Positions 20,058 to 27,269 of a stretch of 64,000 nt of DNA are shown here, in pieces. The position numbers and the translations under genes are program-made. The notes beneath the pieces are model-generated. The model had not been told where the DNA came from. It worked only from the letters and a program-made list of their open reading frames with translations, and made no database searches. The first letter of the stretch is position 1. Each line of letters begins with the position of its first letter. Source of the stretch: Bacteroidales bacterium (GTDB taxonomy: Bacteria > Bacteroidota > Bacteroidia > Bacteroidales > UBA10428). The stretch spans positions 1-64,000 of the forward strand of contig JAFGEO010000068.1 of NCBI GenBank assembly GCA_016931575.1, given 5' to 3'.

Positions 20058-21290
20058 ATGAAAAATAGTATCAGATATATAATACATAACACTGGAGTCC
20101 TGCTGTTGCTTATCGCAGCCTGGATGGCTACTTCCTGTGAAGAGCTTAATACAGCTCCTCCTGAAATATCCAATATCAGATTACTTGATCCTGAGTTGGC
20201 AGATGAACCAATAGATGGAGCCGGCCTGAATACATGGCTGGTCATTGAGGGTTCAAACCTGGCAGCTGTCAATGAGGTATACCTTAACGACATGTTGGCG
20301 GATTTTAATCCGACATTAATGACAGAAACGACTATTATACTGCAGATTCCAGGTGAAACCCCAAACCTGGGAACAGACTCCATGCTGCCGAATACGGTCA
20401 GGGTAGTCAGCCAGTATGGAGAGGCTATCTATGAGAATTTCCTCATCTATGCACCTCCTGCCGTAATCGAGGCGCTAAGCTGTGAATTTGCTTTGCCGGG
20501 AGATACCCTGTTGATAGAAGGGGATTATTTCTTTGGAGTAGATTCTGTCGTATTTCCGGGCAATTTATCGGCAGAGATTCTGGACGAATCAGCTGATGGG
20601 TCTGCCTGTACAGTTGTTGTGCCGGAAGGCGCAACAGAATCCGGAGCTATACGTGTAGTTACCCTCGGCGGTACTTCAGAGACAGGTTCATTCAGGATTG
20701 CTGAGAATGTTATTGCCAACTTTGATAATATCAATCCATTTCAGAATTGGGGAGGAACCATCGAGACTGCGGCATCAAGTCCCGTACCTGTTGTTGCCGG
20801 CAACTATTTTATGGCAACGATTTTGAATGCCGTTGGCACCTATTGGGTGCAGGAATCAGCTATGCCGATGAGGCTTACTTTACCAAACATTACGGACGCA
20901 GGCAAATTCGAAGAGATATCCTTGAAATTTGAATTTTATGCCGAAGGAACCTGGGATATTGGTATTTATGTCATTGATTTTGTGGAATTGGAAGTAGATG
21001 ATGCAGATGGTGACGGAACGGCAGAAGAATGGCTGAATGAGTATCGGTATGAATTCACCCCATGGGATACGGAAGACGGGGCGATTGTATACAGCACCCA
21101 TGGCAGATGGATCACGGTGGAAATACCCCTGAGTGAGTTTATACATAATAATGCCAATCTTAAGGACTACAGCCAACTCTCATCAGTAAATTATATGCAG
21201 AATGTCTTTATCAATCCGGATGCAAGCCATGCAGTGGAGGACCTTAAACTCGGATTTGACAATTTACGGATCTGGTACCCGACAGAATAG
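20058..21290 (+). CDS. IPT/TIG surface glycan-binding lipoprotein (SGBP-B-like)
   Basis: A 410-residue lipoprotein with a signal ending ATSC (C27). Two IPT/TIG-like immunoglobulin folds span about 35-130 and 135-215 (WLVIEGSNLAAVNEVYL, GDTLLIEGDYFFG). A C-terminal beta-sandwich region (about 220-410) holds the aromatic residues expected in a glycan site. This is the layout of the SusE-position surface glycan-binding proteins of xyloglucan and other hemicellulose PULs. It is the last gene of the operon, 23 bases after susD, and is followed by a terminator. Confidence 0.85.
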   Translation: MKNSIRYIIHNTGVLLLLIAAWMATSCEELNTAPPEISNIRLLDPELADEPIDGAGLNTWLVIEGSNLAAVNEVYLNDMLADFNPTLMTETTIILQIPGETPNLGTDSMLPNTVRVVSQYGEAIYENFLIYAPPAVIEALSCEFALPGDTLLIEGDYFFGVDSVVFPGNLSAEILDESADGSACTVVVPEGATESGAIRVVTLGGTSETGSFRIAENVIANFDNINPFQNWGGTIETAASSPVPVVAGNYFMATILNAVGTYWVQESAMPMRLTLPNITDAGKFEEISLKFEFYAEGTWDIGIYVIDFVELEVDDADGDGTAEEWLNEYRYEFTPWDTEDGAIVYSTHGRWITVEIPLSEFIHNNANLKDYSQLSSVNYMQNVFINPDASHAVEDLKLGFDNLRIWYPTE

Positions 21291-21342
21291 CGAGGTTTCA
21301 GACCAACTAAAAGATAGAATCAGTGGTGTATTTTGTGTTAGA

Positions 21343-21380
21343 GAAGAACCGGCCTCGCGGCCGGTTTTTCAATTTTTTAT
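21343..21380 (+). terminator. Rho-independent terminator of the SusCD operon
   Basis: A perfect 8-bp GC-rich stem, AACCGGCC/GGCCGGTT with loop TCGC (21347-21366), is followed by T-rich sequence (TTTTTCAATTTTTT). It lies 56 bases after the stop of the TIG lipoprotein gene and should end the GH31-SusC-SusD-SGBP transcript. Confidence 0.85.
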
Positions 21381-21409
21381 GGTTTAGAAATTGTGTTGTT
21401 CAGTCTTGT

Positions 21410-21467
21410 GTCGGCTAGTAACTATTGATCCGATGACTCAAAGTCATCGGATCAATAGTTACCCGAC
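21410..21467. repeat. Long perfect palindrome (21-bp arms, 3-nt loop)
   Basis: Arms at 21418-21438 and 21442-21462 are exact reverse complements with loop CAA. The stem extends by GTCGG/CCGAC across a three-base bulge (CTA). It has no T-tract, lies between convergent genes and is distinct from the terminator 45 bases upstream. It may be a REP-like element, a bidirectional transcript-stabilising hairpin or a protein-binding site. Confidence 0.8.
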
Positions 21468-21492
21468 TTGCTGGTTTCTGAACAATGGAAAA

Positions 21493-21696
21493 CTATTTCT
21501 TCCCCACCACCTTCACCGTCTTATTATTGATCATCTCCTGGAGCTGTTCTAAAAGGGCCTGCTCCTGGGAATCAATGTGTCCGTCTTCTGAAGCGATATG
21601 CAGGATCTGATCAAACTCATCGCGGGTCAGGACGTGGTCTTCTATGGCTTTGTTTATCATCTCACGGAGTTCGTTTGCGCTGCTGCTTGCTGTCAT
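21493..21696 (-). CDS. Small helical protein with EF-hand/TerB-like loop (67 aa)
   Basis: A 67-residue soluble protein, rich in charged residues and predicted helical. The centre reads TRDEFDQILHIASEDGHIDS, which resembles an EF-hand or TerB-like acidic loop between two helices. No signal peptide or membrane segment is present. The C-terminus is basic (VKVVGKK). It lies downstream of a structured intergenic element on the same strand. The function is unknown. Confidence 0.6.
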   Translation of the reverse strand: MTASSSANELREMINKAIEDHVLTRDEFDQILHIASEDGHIDSQEQALLEQLQEMINNKTVKVVGKK

Positions 21697-21759
21697 GGTT
21701 TGTAAATTTAAATTTAGGTTTAAAGATAGTGAATTGTGTAAAAAGGTCCCGCAGGTTTT

Positions 21760-21896
21760 CCAATTAGTACTGCCAACCGATGCGGTGCAGGTGATACCAT
21801 CACCTGAATGAAGGATCGTGTGTGCAGCCTTGGAATCATTCGTTCCCGTTTACCGGGGGTTACCTCCCTGGCTGTAAGCAGGGCGCCACTAATTGG
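21760..21896. other. Structured non-coding element of about 137 nt, class unknown
   Basis: Between the MFS gene and the small protein gene, CCAATTAGT (21760-21768) pairs with ACTAATTGG (21888-21896) to close a domain. Inside are a perfect 8-bp hairpin CAGGTGAT/ATCACCTG with loop ACC (21788-21806), GGAA/TTCC (21832-21846), CCCG/CGGG (21845-21857) and CCCTG/CAGGG (21866-21883); the second and third compete. No open reading frame of quality covers it. On the minus strand it would lie in the 5' leader of the 67-residue gene and ends near a T-run. It did not match the motifs of SAM, TPP or cobalamin riboswitches, 5S rRNA or SRP RNA that I looked for. It could be a small RNA, a leader or a MITE-like remnant. 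Confidence 0.35.
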
Positions 21897-21923
21897 CTCA
21901 TGGGGTACTTTGCTTTTATTCCC

Positions 21924-23114
21924 CTAGCTTTCTTGCTTATCTATCCGAACAAACGCACTGACAATTCCCATCATGATCAGGGCAATTATTCCTGCTCCAT
22001 AGAAAGCATAGCTTACACCTCCCAACGCAAAGGCCAGGCCAATCATAAGGGGGCCGATGGTTTGTCCGATCCGTAGTACCATGCTGTTGATCGACATGAA
22101 GGCTGCCCGTTGCTTGAGGGGTGCAAAGCCAACCAGGAGGGTCTGGATGGTAGGTATAAACATCCCGTGTCCCAGTCCGAAGAGCATGGCCGGAGGGACC
22201 AGCATCAGGTAGGAGTCTGCAAATGAGAAGAATAGCATGGCAAGGAAATATAAGAGGGTTCCTGCTATCAGAATATTCCTTCCCTTCAGGTAGCGGTTGA
22301 TTTTACCGATGAATGCCGAAGTCAGCGCTGTCGTACCTGAGGTAAGGGACATCATGATCCCGATCATCAGGGATCCGCTGGCCAGGCGCCTTTCCATCAG
22401 GATGGGCAGGTAGGTCAGGTAGGCCCCATAGATCAGGAAAAAGACCAGGATATTCACAATAAAGAGAGCCCAAACGGTGCGCTGGTTTATGTTTTTCCAG
22501 GTATTTCTGAGGTACGATTTCAGATCCTGGCCCTTCTCGGGTTCAGGATTTTTTAGTTTTAAGGCAATTAGGATACCGAAGGGAACAGCCAGGATGGGAA
22601 GGACGAAGGGGAAATACCATCCTGCAACTGCCAGAGCACCACCTATAGCGGGATAGCTGGCCGTTCCAATACTTAGTACGCTGGCATTATAGCCCATGGC
22701 CTTGATACGCTGCTGTCCTGAATACAGGTCGCCGATCAGTGTGACATTAAGCGATCCCAGGGATGTGGCCCCTATGCCCTGAAAAACACGGGCGATTAGA
22801 AGCAGGTGAAAATCCCGGATAAATACACAGGTAAATCCGGCAAGGCCGAAAAGCATCAGGGAAGGAATAAGGATGTTTTTCCGCCCAACGCGATCTGCCA
22901 AAATTCCCATGATTGGTGTAAGAAATACTCCGGGCAGGGTAAAGGCAGCGATCAGAAGGCCCACCTCAGCTTCCTTCAGGTGGAAGTATTTCATGATCTC
23001 GGGAAAGGCGGGGGCCAGGCTCGCTACACCCATCACACCGAAAAGGGTGATAATAAATATTAGCTGCAGGTTGGTATCACGGATCAGTTTGGGATGTTTG
23101 CCGGTATTAGTCAT
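21924..23114 (-). CDS. MFS transporter, drug-efflux-like
   Basis: A 396-residue protein with twelve predicted membrane helices and the MFS loop motif GILADRVGRKNIL after helix 2, plus the helix-5 type motif (GTASYPAIGGAL). It resembles the MFS drug:H+ antiporter group (Bcr/arabinose-efflux-like). It lies in the segment separating the two halves of the PUL and is bounded on both sides by palindromic repeats. Whether it serves the PUL or is an unrelated insertion is not clear. Confidence 0.8.
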   Translation of the reverse strand: MTNTGKHPKLIRDTNLQLIFIITLFGVMGVASLAPAFPEIMKYFHLKEAEVGLLIAAFTLPGVFLTPIMGILADRVGRKNILIPSLMLFGLAGFTCVFIRDFHLLLIARVFQGIGATSLGSLNVTLIGDLYSGQQRIKAMGYNASVLSIGTASYPAIGGALAVAGWYFPFVLPILAVPFGILIALKLKNPEPEKGQDLKSYLRNTWKNINQRTVWALFIVNILVFFLIYGAYLTYLPILMERRLASGSLMIGIMMSLTSGTTALTSAFIGKINRYLKGRNILIAGTLLYFLAMLFFSFADSYLMLVPPAMLFGLGHGMFIPTIQTLLVGFAPLKQRAAFMSINSMVLRIGQTIGPLMIGLAFALGGVSYAFYGAGIIALIMMGIVSAFVRIDKQES

Positions 23115-23148
23115 TCATTTAGTGCTCTAAACAACATTCTATGCCACG

Positions 23149-23179
23149 GTCATTGCGAGCGCCAGCGAAGCAATCCGTC
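23149..23179. repeat. GTCATTGCGAG/GAAGCAATC-type dispersed palindromic repeat
   Basis: GGTCATTGCGAGCG followed by CCAGCGAAGCAATCC matches the common pattern GTCATTGCGAG...GAAGCAATC, a short dispersed palindromic repeat seen in many unrelated bacterial genomes. The arms ATTGC/GCAAT are complementary. Only one copy is present in this window. Confidence 0.55.
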
Positions 23180-23238
23180 TAATAACCGATCAAATGCGAA
23201 TGTAGTTAATATCTGCTATACTCAGGGCTTCAGTTCAA

Positions 23239-23292
23239 TTAACTCAGGGCTTCACTCAGAGTGAAACCCTGAGTAGTGAAGCCCTGAGTTAA
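23239..23292. terminator. 18-bp stem hairpin downstream of the GH27-GH3 operon
   Basis: TTAACTCAGGGCTTCACT (23239-23256) is an exact reverse complement of 23275-23292. The 18-nt loop holds a further partial copy of the same unit (ACCCTGAG), and another stands at 23221-23232 (CTCAGGGCTTCA). The right arm begins at the stop codon of the GH3 gene on the minus strand, so it may end or protect that transcript. It lacks a long T-run and has the character of a repeat unit. Confidence 0.5.
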
Positions 23293-23296
23293 GCTT

Positions 23297-25615
23297 CTAT
23301 TTCACCACAAGCACATCCTTCAACACATCCACGGAACTCTTGCCCACCATAATCTCAAACTCCCCGGCTTGCACGGTCCTTTTCATGTCAAGGTCCAGCG
23401 CTTGTAATTTTTCAGGTGTAATGAGGAAGGTAACTGTTTTGGTTTCTCCCGGTTTAAGGCTAATCTTTGTAAAGTCTTTAAGCTCCATAACAGGTCTGAC
23501 CGGTACACTGACCAGGTCGTGGATATACAGTTGAACGATTTCCTCTCCCTTCATTTTTCCGGAATTGGAAACCTTCACACTCACTGTTAATTCACCATCA
23601 GGCATAATCTCCTTTTTGCTGAGCTTCAGGTCGGAATAGTCAAAGTCGGTATAACTCAATCCATAGCCGAAGGGATAAAGCGGGCTCGAATCCGCATTGA
23701 CATACTCCCTGAACCGGCTGGGCTGGTGGTCATAGAAGCAGGGGATCTGGCCTACATTCCTTGGAATGGTAACACTCAATTTACCACTGGGGTTAACTTC
23801 TCCGAAGACCAGGTCGGCCAGGGCATGACCGGTTTCCTGCCCGAGGTACCATGCTTCGATGATAGCCGGAGCATGTTCAGCGAGGTAGTTTATGCTCAGG
23901 GGTCGTCCGTTGATTAGAATGACAATCACAGGCTTTCCGGTTTTCAGGAGGGCTTTTGCCAGGTCAAGCTGAGCCCCGACGAGGTTCAGATGGTTCACAT
24001 CGCCTTCATGTTTTTCACTCCAGGCTTCCCGGTTGACCAGTTCATTCTCCCCGATCAATAGGACCACCGCATCGCTTTTTTCGGCTGTTTTCACGGCTTC
24101 ATCGATCAGCGGCTGGTCAATCTCCGGTGTACTCATGACGGGTTCTTCATTTACCTGCCAGTGGGTTTCCTCGTTCAGGGTAATTTTGCAGCCTTCCGCA
24201 TACATTATCTTGATCCCATGCTCTTTTCCATAGGCTTCAAAACCTTCCAGGGCGCTTACTCCAAGCATGGGAAAGGCCGAATAACCACCCAGGTGGACCT
24301 GTGCGGCATTGGGGCCAATGACAGCGAGGGTTTTTATTTTTTTCGGATCGAGAGGAAGGGTTCCGTCTTCATTTTTCAGGAGTACTGCCGCTTTATGTGC
24401 AGCTTCGAGGGCCAGTGCTTTATGTTCTTCGCAGTTTATAATATCACTGACGCGGGAAGGATCTGCATAAGGGTGATCAAACATACCGCTGGTGAATTTC
24501 ACCCGCAAAACATTCCTGACAGCATGATCCAGAACTTCAGGAGGGATAATTCCCGCTTTCACATGATCAGCCATGGCTACATAGCTGCCGGTGCTGGACA
24601 GGTCGTAATCGACACCGGCAAGCATGGAAAGTATGCCTGATTCAGCAGAGTCTTTGGCTGCCAGGTGTTCGCGCCATGTAACATCCATGCCACCTCCATC
24701 GCTCATAACATAACCTTTAAATCCCCATTCGTCACGAAGGATCTCTGTAAGTAATTTATGGTTGATGTGGTTGGGAACACCGTCCCATTCGTTATAGGAA
24801 GCCATGATGGATTGTGCATTTCCTTTTTTTACAGCGATTTCAAAGGGGTAAAGGTGTGTTTCCCTGAAATAACGGTCCGAATAGTAGACCGGGGCGATAT
24901 TTCTGCCGCCTTCCGGCTGGCCGTGTCCTGCGAAATGTTTCAGGGTAACGGCGGCATGATTTTCATCGATGGTTTTTCCCCGTCCCTGGAACCCGTAAAC
25001 CGCAGCCAGACCCATGCGGGAAACCAGATATGGATCCTCACTGAAGCATTCTTCGGTGCGTCCCCATCGTGGATCGCGGGCCAGGTCAATCACCGGGGAA
25101 AGGAATTGGGTTACTCCACAGGAGCTTGCCTCAAGGGAGGTTACGGTATAGATCTTTTCTGCCAACAGTGTATCCCAGGTACATCCGAGTGCGATTGCCT
25201 GGGGGAAGCTGGTCGCTCCCTGCGACATATATCCATGCAGGCCCTCAGCAAAAACGAAAGCAGGGATGCCGAGACGGGTATTCTCGAGAAGGTATTCCTG
25301 GAAGCTGTTGATGCATTTCACCCGTTTCTCAACCGGCAGGCCAAATAACTGCCTCGACCAGAAAGTTCCTACTCCCAGCTTCAGCCGTTCAGAATCTTCA
25401 ATTCCCTTAAAATTTCCTTCATCATCCCAGGCCAGGGTATCGTAAACCCTGAAAGCATAGAGTTGCGATACTTTTTCATACAGGGTCATGATTTTGACCA
25501 GGCTGTCTACTTTCCTTTCGATTTCAGGAAGGATAGTCTGGGCAGTAAGGTCCTTTTTAGGACAGATCAATAACAGGGGTATAAAACCCAGCGTGAGCAG
25601 TTTAATTTTTCTCAT
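23297..25615 (-). CDS. GH3 glycosidase (beta-glucosidase/beta-xylosidase type)
   Basis: This 772-residue secreted enzyme has a signal peptide ending near TAQ (26). The TIM-barrel domain holds RDPRWGRTEECFSEDP and KHFAGHG substrate-binding motifs, with the nucleophile D306 in YVMSDGGG; most family members have SDW here. The second alpha/beta domain (about 410-600) carries NREAWSEKHEGD, and a fibronectin-III-like domain closes the protein. GH3 enzymes release terminal beta-linked glucose or xylose with retention. It is the last gene of the minus-strand enzyme operon, 3 bases after the TolB-like gene. Confidence 0.92.
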   Translation of the reverse strand: MRKIKLLTLGFIPLLLICPKKDLTAQTILPEIERKVDSLVKIMTLYEKVSQLYAFRVYDTLAWDDEGNFKGIEDSERLKLGVGTFWSRQLFGLPVEKRVKCINSFQEYLLENTRLGIPAFVFAEGLHGYMSQGATSFPQAIALGCTWDTLLAEKIYTVTSLEASSCGVTQFLSPVIDLARDPRWGRTEECFSEDPYLVSRMGLAAVYGFQGRGKTIDENHAAVTLKHFAGHGQPEGGRNIAPVYYSDRYFRETHLYPFEIAVKKGNAQSIMASYNEWDGVPNHINHKLLTEILRDEWGFKGYVMSDGGGMDVTWREHLAAKDSAESGILSMLAGVDYDLSSTGSYVAMADHVKAGIIPPEVLDHAVRNVLRVKFTSGMFDHPYADPSRVSDIINCEEHKALALEAAHKAAVLLKNEDGTLPLDPKKIKTLAVIGPNAAQVHLGGYSAFPMLGVSALEGFEAYGKEHGIKIMYAEGCKITLNEETHWQVNEEPVMSTPEIDQPLIDEAVKTAEKSDAVVLLIGENELVNREAWSEKHEGDVNHLNLVGAQLDLAKALLKTGKPVIVILINGRPLSINYLAEHAPAIIEAWYLGQETGHALADLVFGEVNPSGKLSVTIPRNVGQIPCFYDHQPSRFREYVNADSSPLYPFGYGLSYTDFDYSDLKLSKKEIMPDGELTVSVKVSNSGKMKGEEIVQLYIHDLVSVPVRPVMELKDFTKISLKPGETKTVTFLITPEKLQALDLDMKRTVQAGEFEIMVGKSSVDVLKDVLVVK

Positions 25616-25618
25616 GGT

Positions 25619-27154
25619 TTATTCTATTCGTGAACTATTCGATACAAAGGCTGCTTTTTTACCATCGGGCGACCAGGAATGAACATTGATGGTTCCCTGG
25701 CCTCCGTAAAGATGGGCAACCACCTTTGGAGGACCCACCGGCAAATCGTTTTCAAGTTTGAACGTACGCAGCATGACTTGTTTGTAATAGGGGTGGTCCC
25801 CTAGATCAACTTCCGGTGGGTAGGAGAGGAAGATGATGCAATCTCCGTTTGGCGATTCATGGGCAAACCAGTTTTGCCAGGCATCATCGGTTACCTGCAT
25901 TGGATTACTGCCATCCGCATCCATTCGCCAGATCTCCATGCTTCCTGACCGGTTCGAATTAAACCAGATGTATTTTCCGTCAGGGGAGTATTCGGAACCA
26001 TCGTCCAGGGCCTTCACATTGGTCAGCTGTTCTTCATCGCCCCCTGTCGCAGGGATCCTCCAGATATCCCATTGCTCATTCCGTTGGGCAGTATAGATGA
26101 GGTATTTCCCATCGGGCGACCAGCCATGCCAGTAGGATGGACTGTTAGCCGTAATGGCCTTTGGTGTTCCGCCTTCAATGGGCAGGGTATGGATCACCGA
26201 ATTTCCATTGGACGGTGGGTCCATCACATGGTTGCTGATCACCAGAAGGCTTCCGTCAGGGGAAATTCCATGGTCGTTGTTGTTGGATGTGGCGAAACCT
26301 GTCGGCAAAACTTCAGCTTTGCCCCCTTCAACGGGGATCCGATAGATTAATCCGCCGGCATTCACAATGAAATACTTTCCGTCTCGCGACCAGTTAGGAG
26401 CTTCGATGGGGAGATCCGACTCAAAAACGATTTTCCGGTTATTGGTTTCAATATCGAGGATCTCCAGTCGTGCACCAATATAATCTTTGTAGGGAGTAAA
26501 ATCATCTTTCGCAGGTACTGTCAGACGGGTGTTCATGAATCGGGCTTCTTCAACAACATCCGGATCATGGGAGCAGACGAACAATCCGATGTAGTATTCT
26601 TTATCGCCGGTAAAGCTGACAGCAAGCTCACCCACTGTGTCCAGTGGTTCACCTTCCCCGGCTGCCATAACAACCACCTTGTTTTCATGATTGCTCAGTT
26701 GCAGGATGGGGAGTGAGTCATTCTGAGCCCTGAATTCGTAAGTAGCGGAATCTTTCTCTGTCCGGTATTGCATGGAAATCAATCCATCTCCGTGGTATGC
26801 GGCACTTACGTAGGGTGAACCAGGTTCCAGACTTTCACGGATGATCAGACCGGCTTTACGATGCAGATTCACTCCTTCTTGCGGAAATGCTACCTGGCTG
26901 TAAAGGATGGCATTCCCTTTTATTTTTCTCCAGGTGAAGAAAAACTCGTCCTTGTCAAACCACATGTTGGTACCGGAACCAATCAACTTAAAGGTTTCAG
27001 TGATCGAGTCATATAGGGCAGTCCCGGGATGTTGTACTTTCCCAACATCACAGGAATGTTCAAATATTCCGAGGGTATAATGGTCTTTTTTCATAGCCAG
27101 AGATACGAGTGAAAAGCATAGAAACAGATAACTTATCAGAATTATCCTTTTCAT
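25619..27154 (-). CDS. Secreted TolB-like beta-propeller protein with N-terminal ConA-like domain
   Basis: A 511-residue protein with a signal peptide. The N-terminal part (about 25-200) looks like a concanavalin-type or DUF1349 sandwich (GNAILYSQVAFP, KAGLIIRESLEPGSPYVS). The rest is a six-bladed TolB/PD40 propeller with repeats of the form SPDGKYLIYTAQR and SPDGKYIWFNSNRSG. Such proteins occur in PULs, where their role is not established; they could bind or process glycan in the periplasm. It lies between two GH3 genes in the same operon. No catalytic residues can be assigned. Confidence 0.8.
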   Translation of the reverse strand: MKRIILISYLFLCFSLVSLAMKKDHYTLGIFEHSCDVGKVQHPGTALYDSITETFKLIGSGTNMWFDKDEFFFTWRKIKGNAILYSQVAFPQEGVNLHRKAGLIIRESLEPGSPYVSAAYHGDGLISMQYRTEKDSATYEFRAQNDSLPILQLSNHENKVVVMAAGEGEPLDTVGELAVSFTGDKEYYIGLFVCSHDPDVVEEARFMNTRLTVPAKDDFTPYKDYIGARLEILDIETNNRKIVFESDLPIEAPNWSRDGKYFIVNAGGLIYRIPVEGGKAEVLPTGFATSNNNDHGISPDGSLLVISNHVMDPPSNGNSVIHTLPIEGGTPKAITANSPSYWHGWSPDGKYLIYTAQRNEQWDIWRIPATGGDEEQLTNVKALDDGSEYSPDGKYIWFNSNRSGSMEIWRMDADGSNPMQVTDDAWQNWFAHESPNGDCIIFLSYPPEVDLGDHPYYKQVMLRTFKLENDLPVGPPKVVAHLYGGQGTINVHSWSPDGKKAAFVSNSSRIE

Positions 27155-27269
27155 AGGTGTGTCGTTGTTCGCATAGGTGTTGGAATGACCACATGCGGTG
27201 TTGTTAATGATATGAAAAGTTACAAAAAGTCTTTTGCCGTGCCTAAAAACCCGGCTCTAAAATCCGGTT

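Noticed and set aside
21760-21896. 5S rRNA, SRP RNA, SAM/TPP/cobalamin riboswitch
   Set aside because: I compared the conserved core motifs of these RNAs to both strands by eye and none fit; the length and hairpin order also differ.
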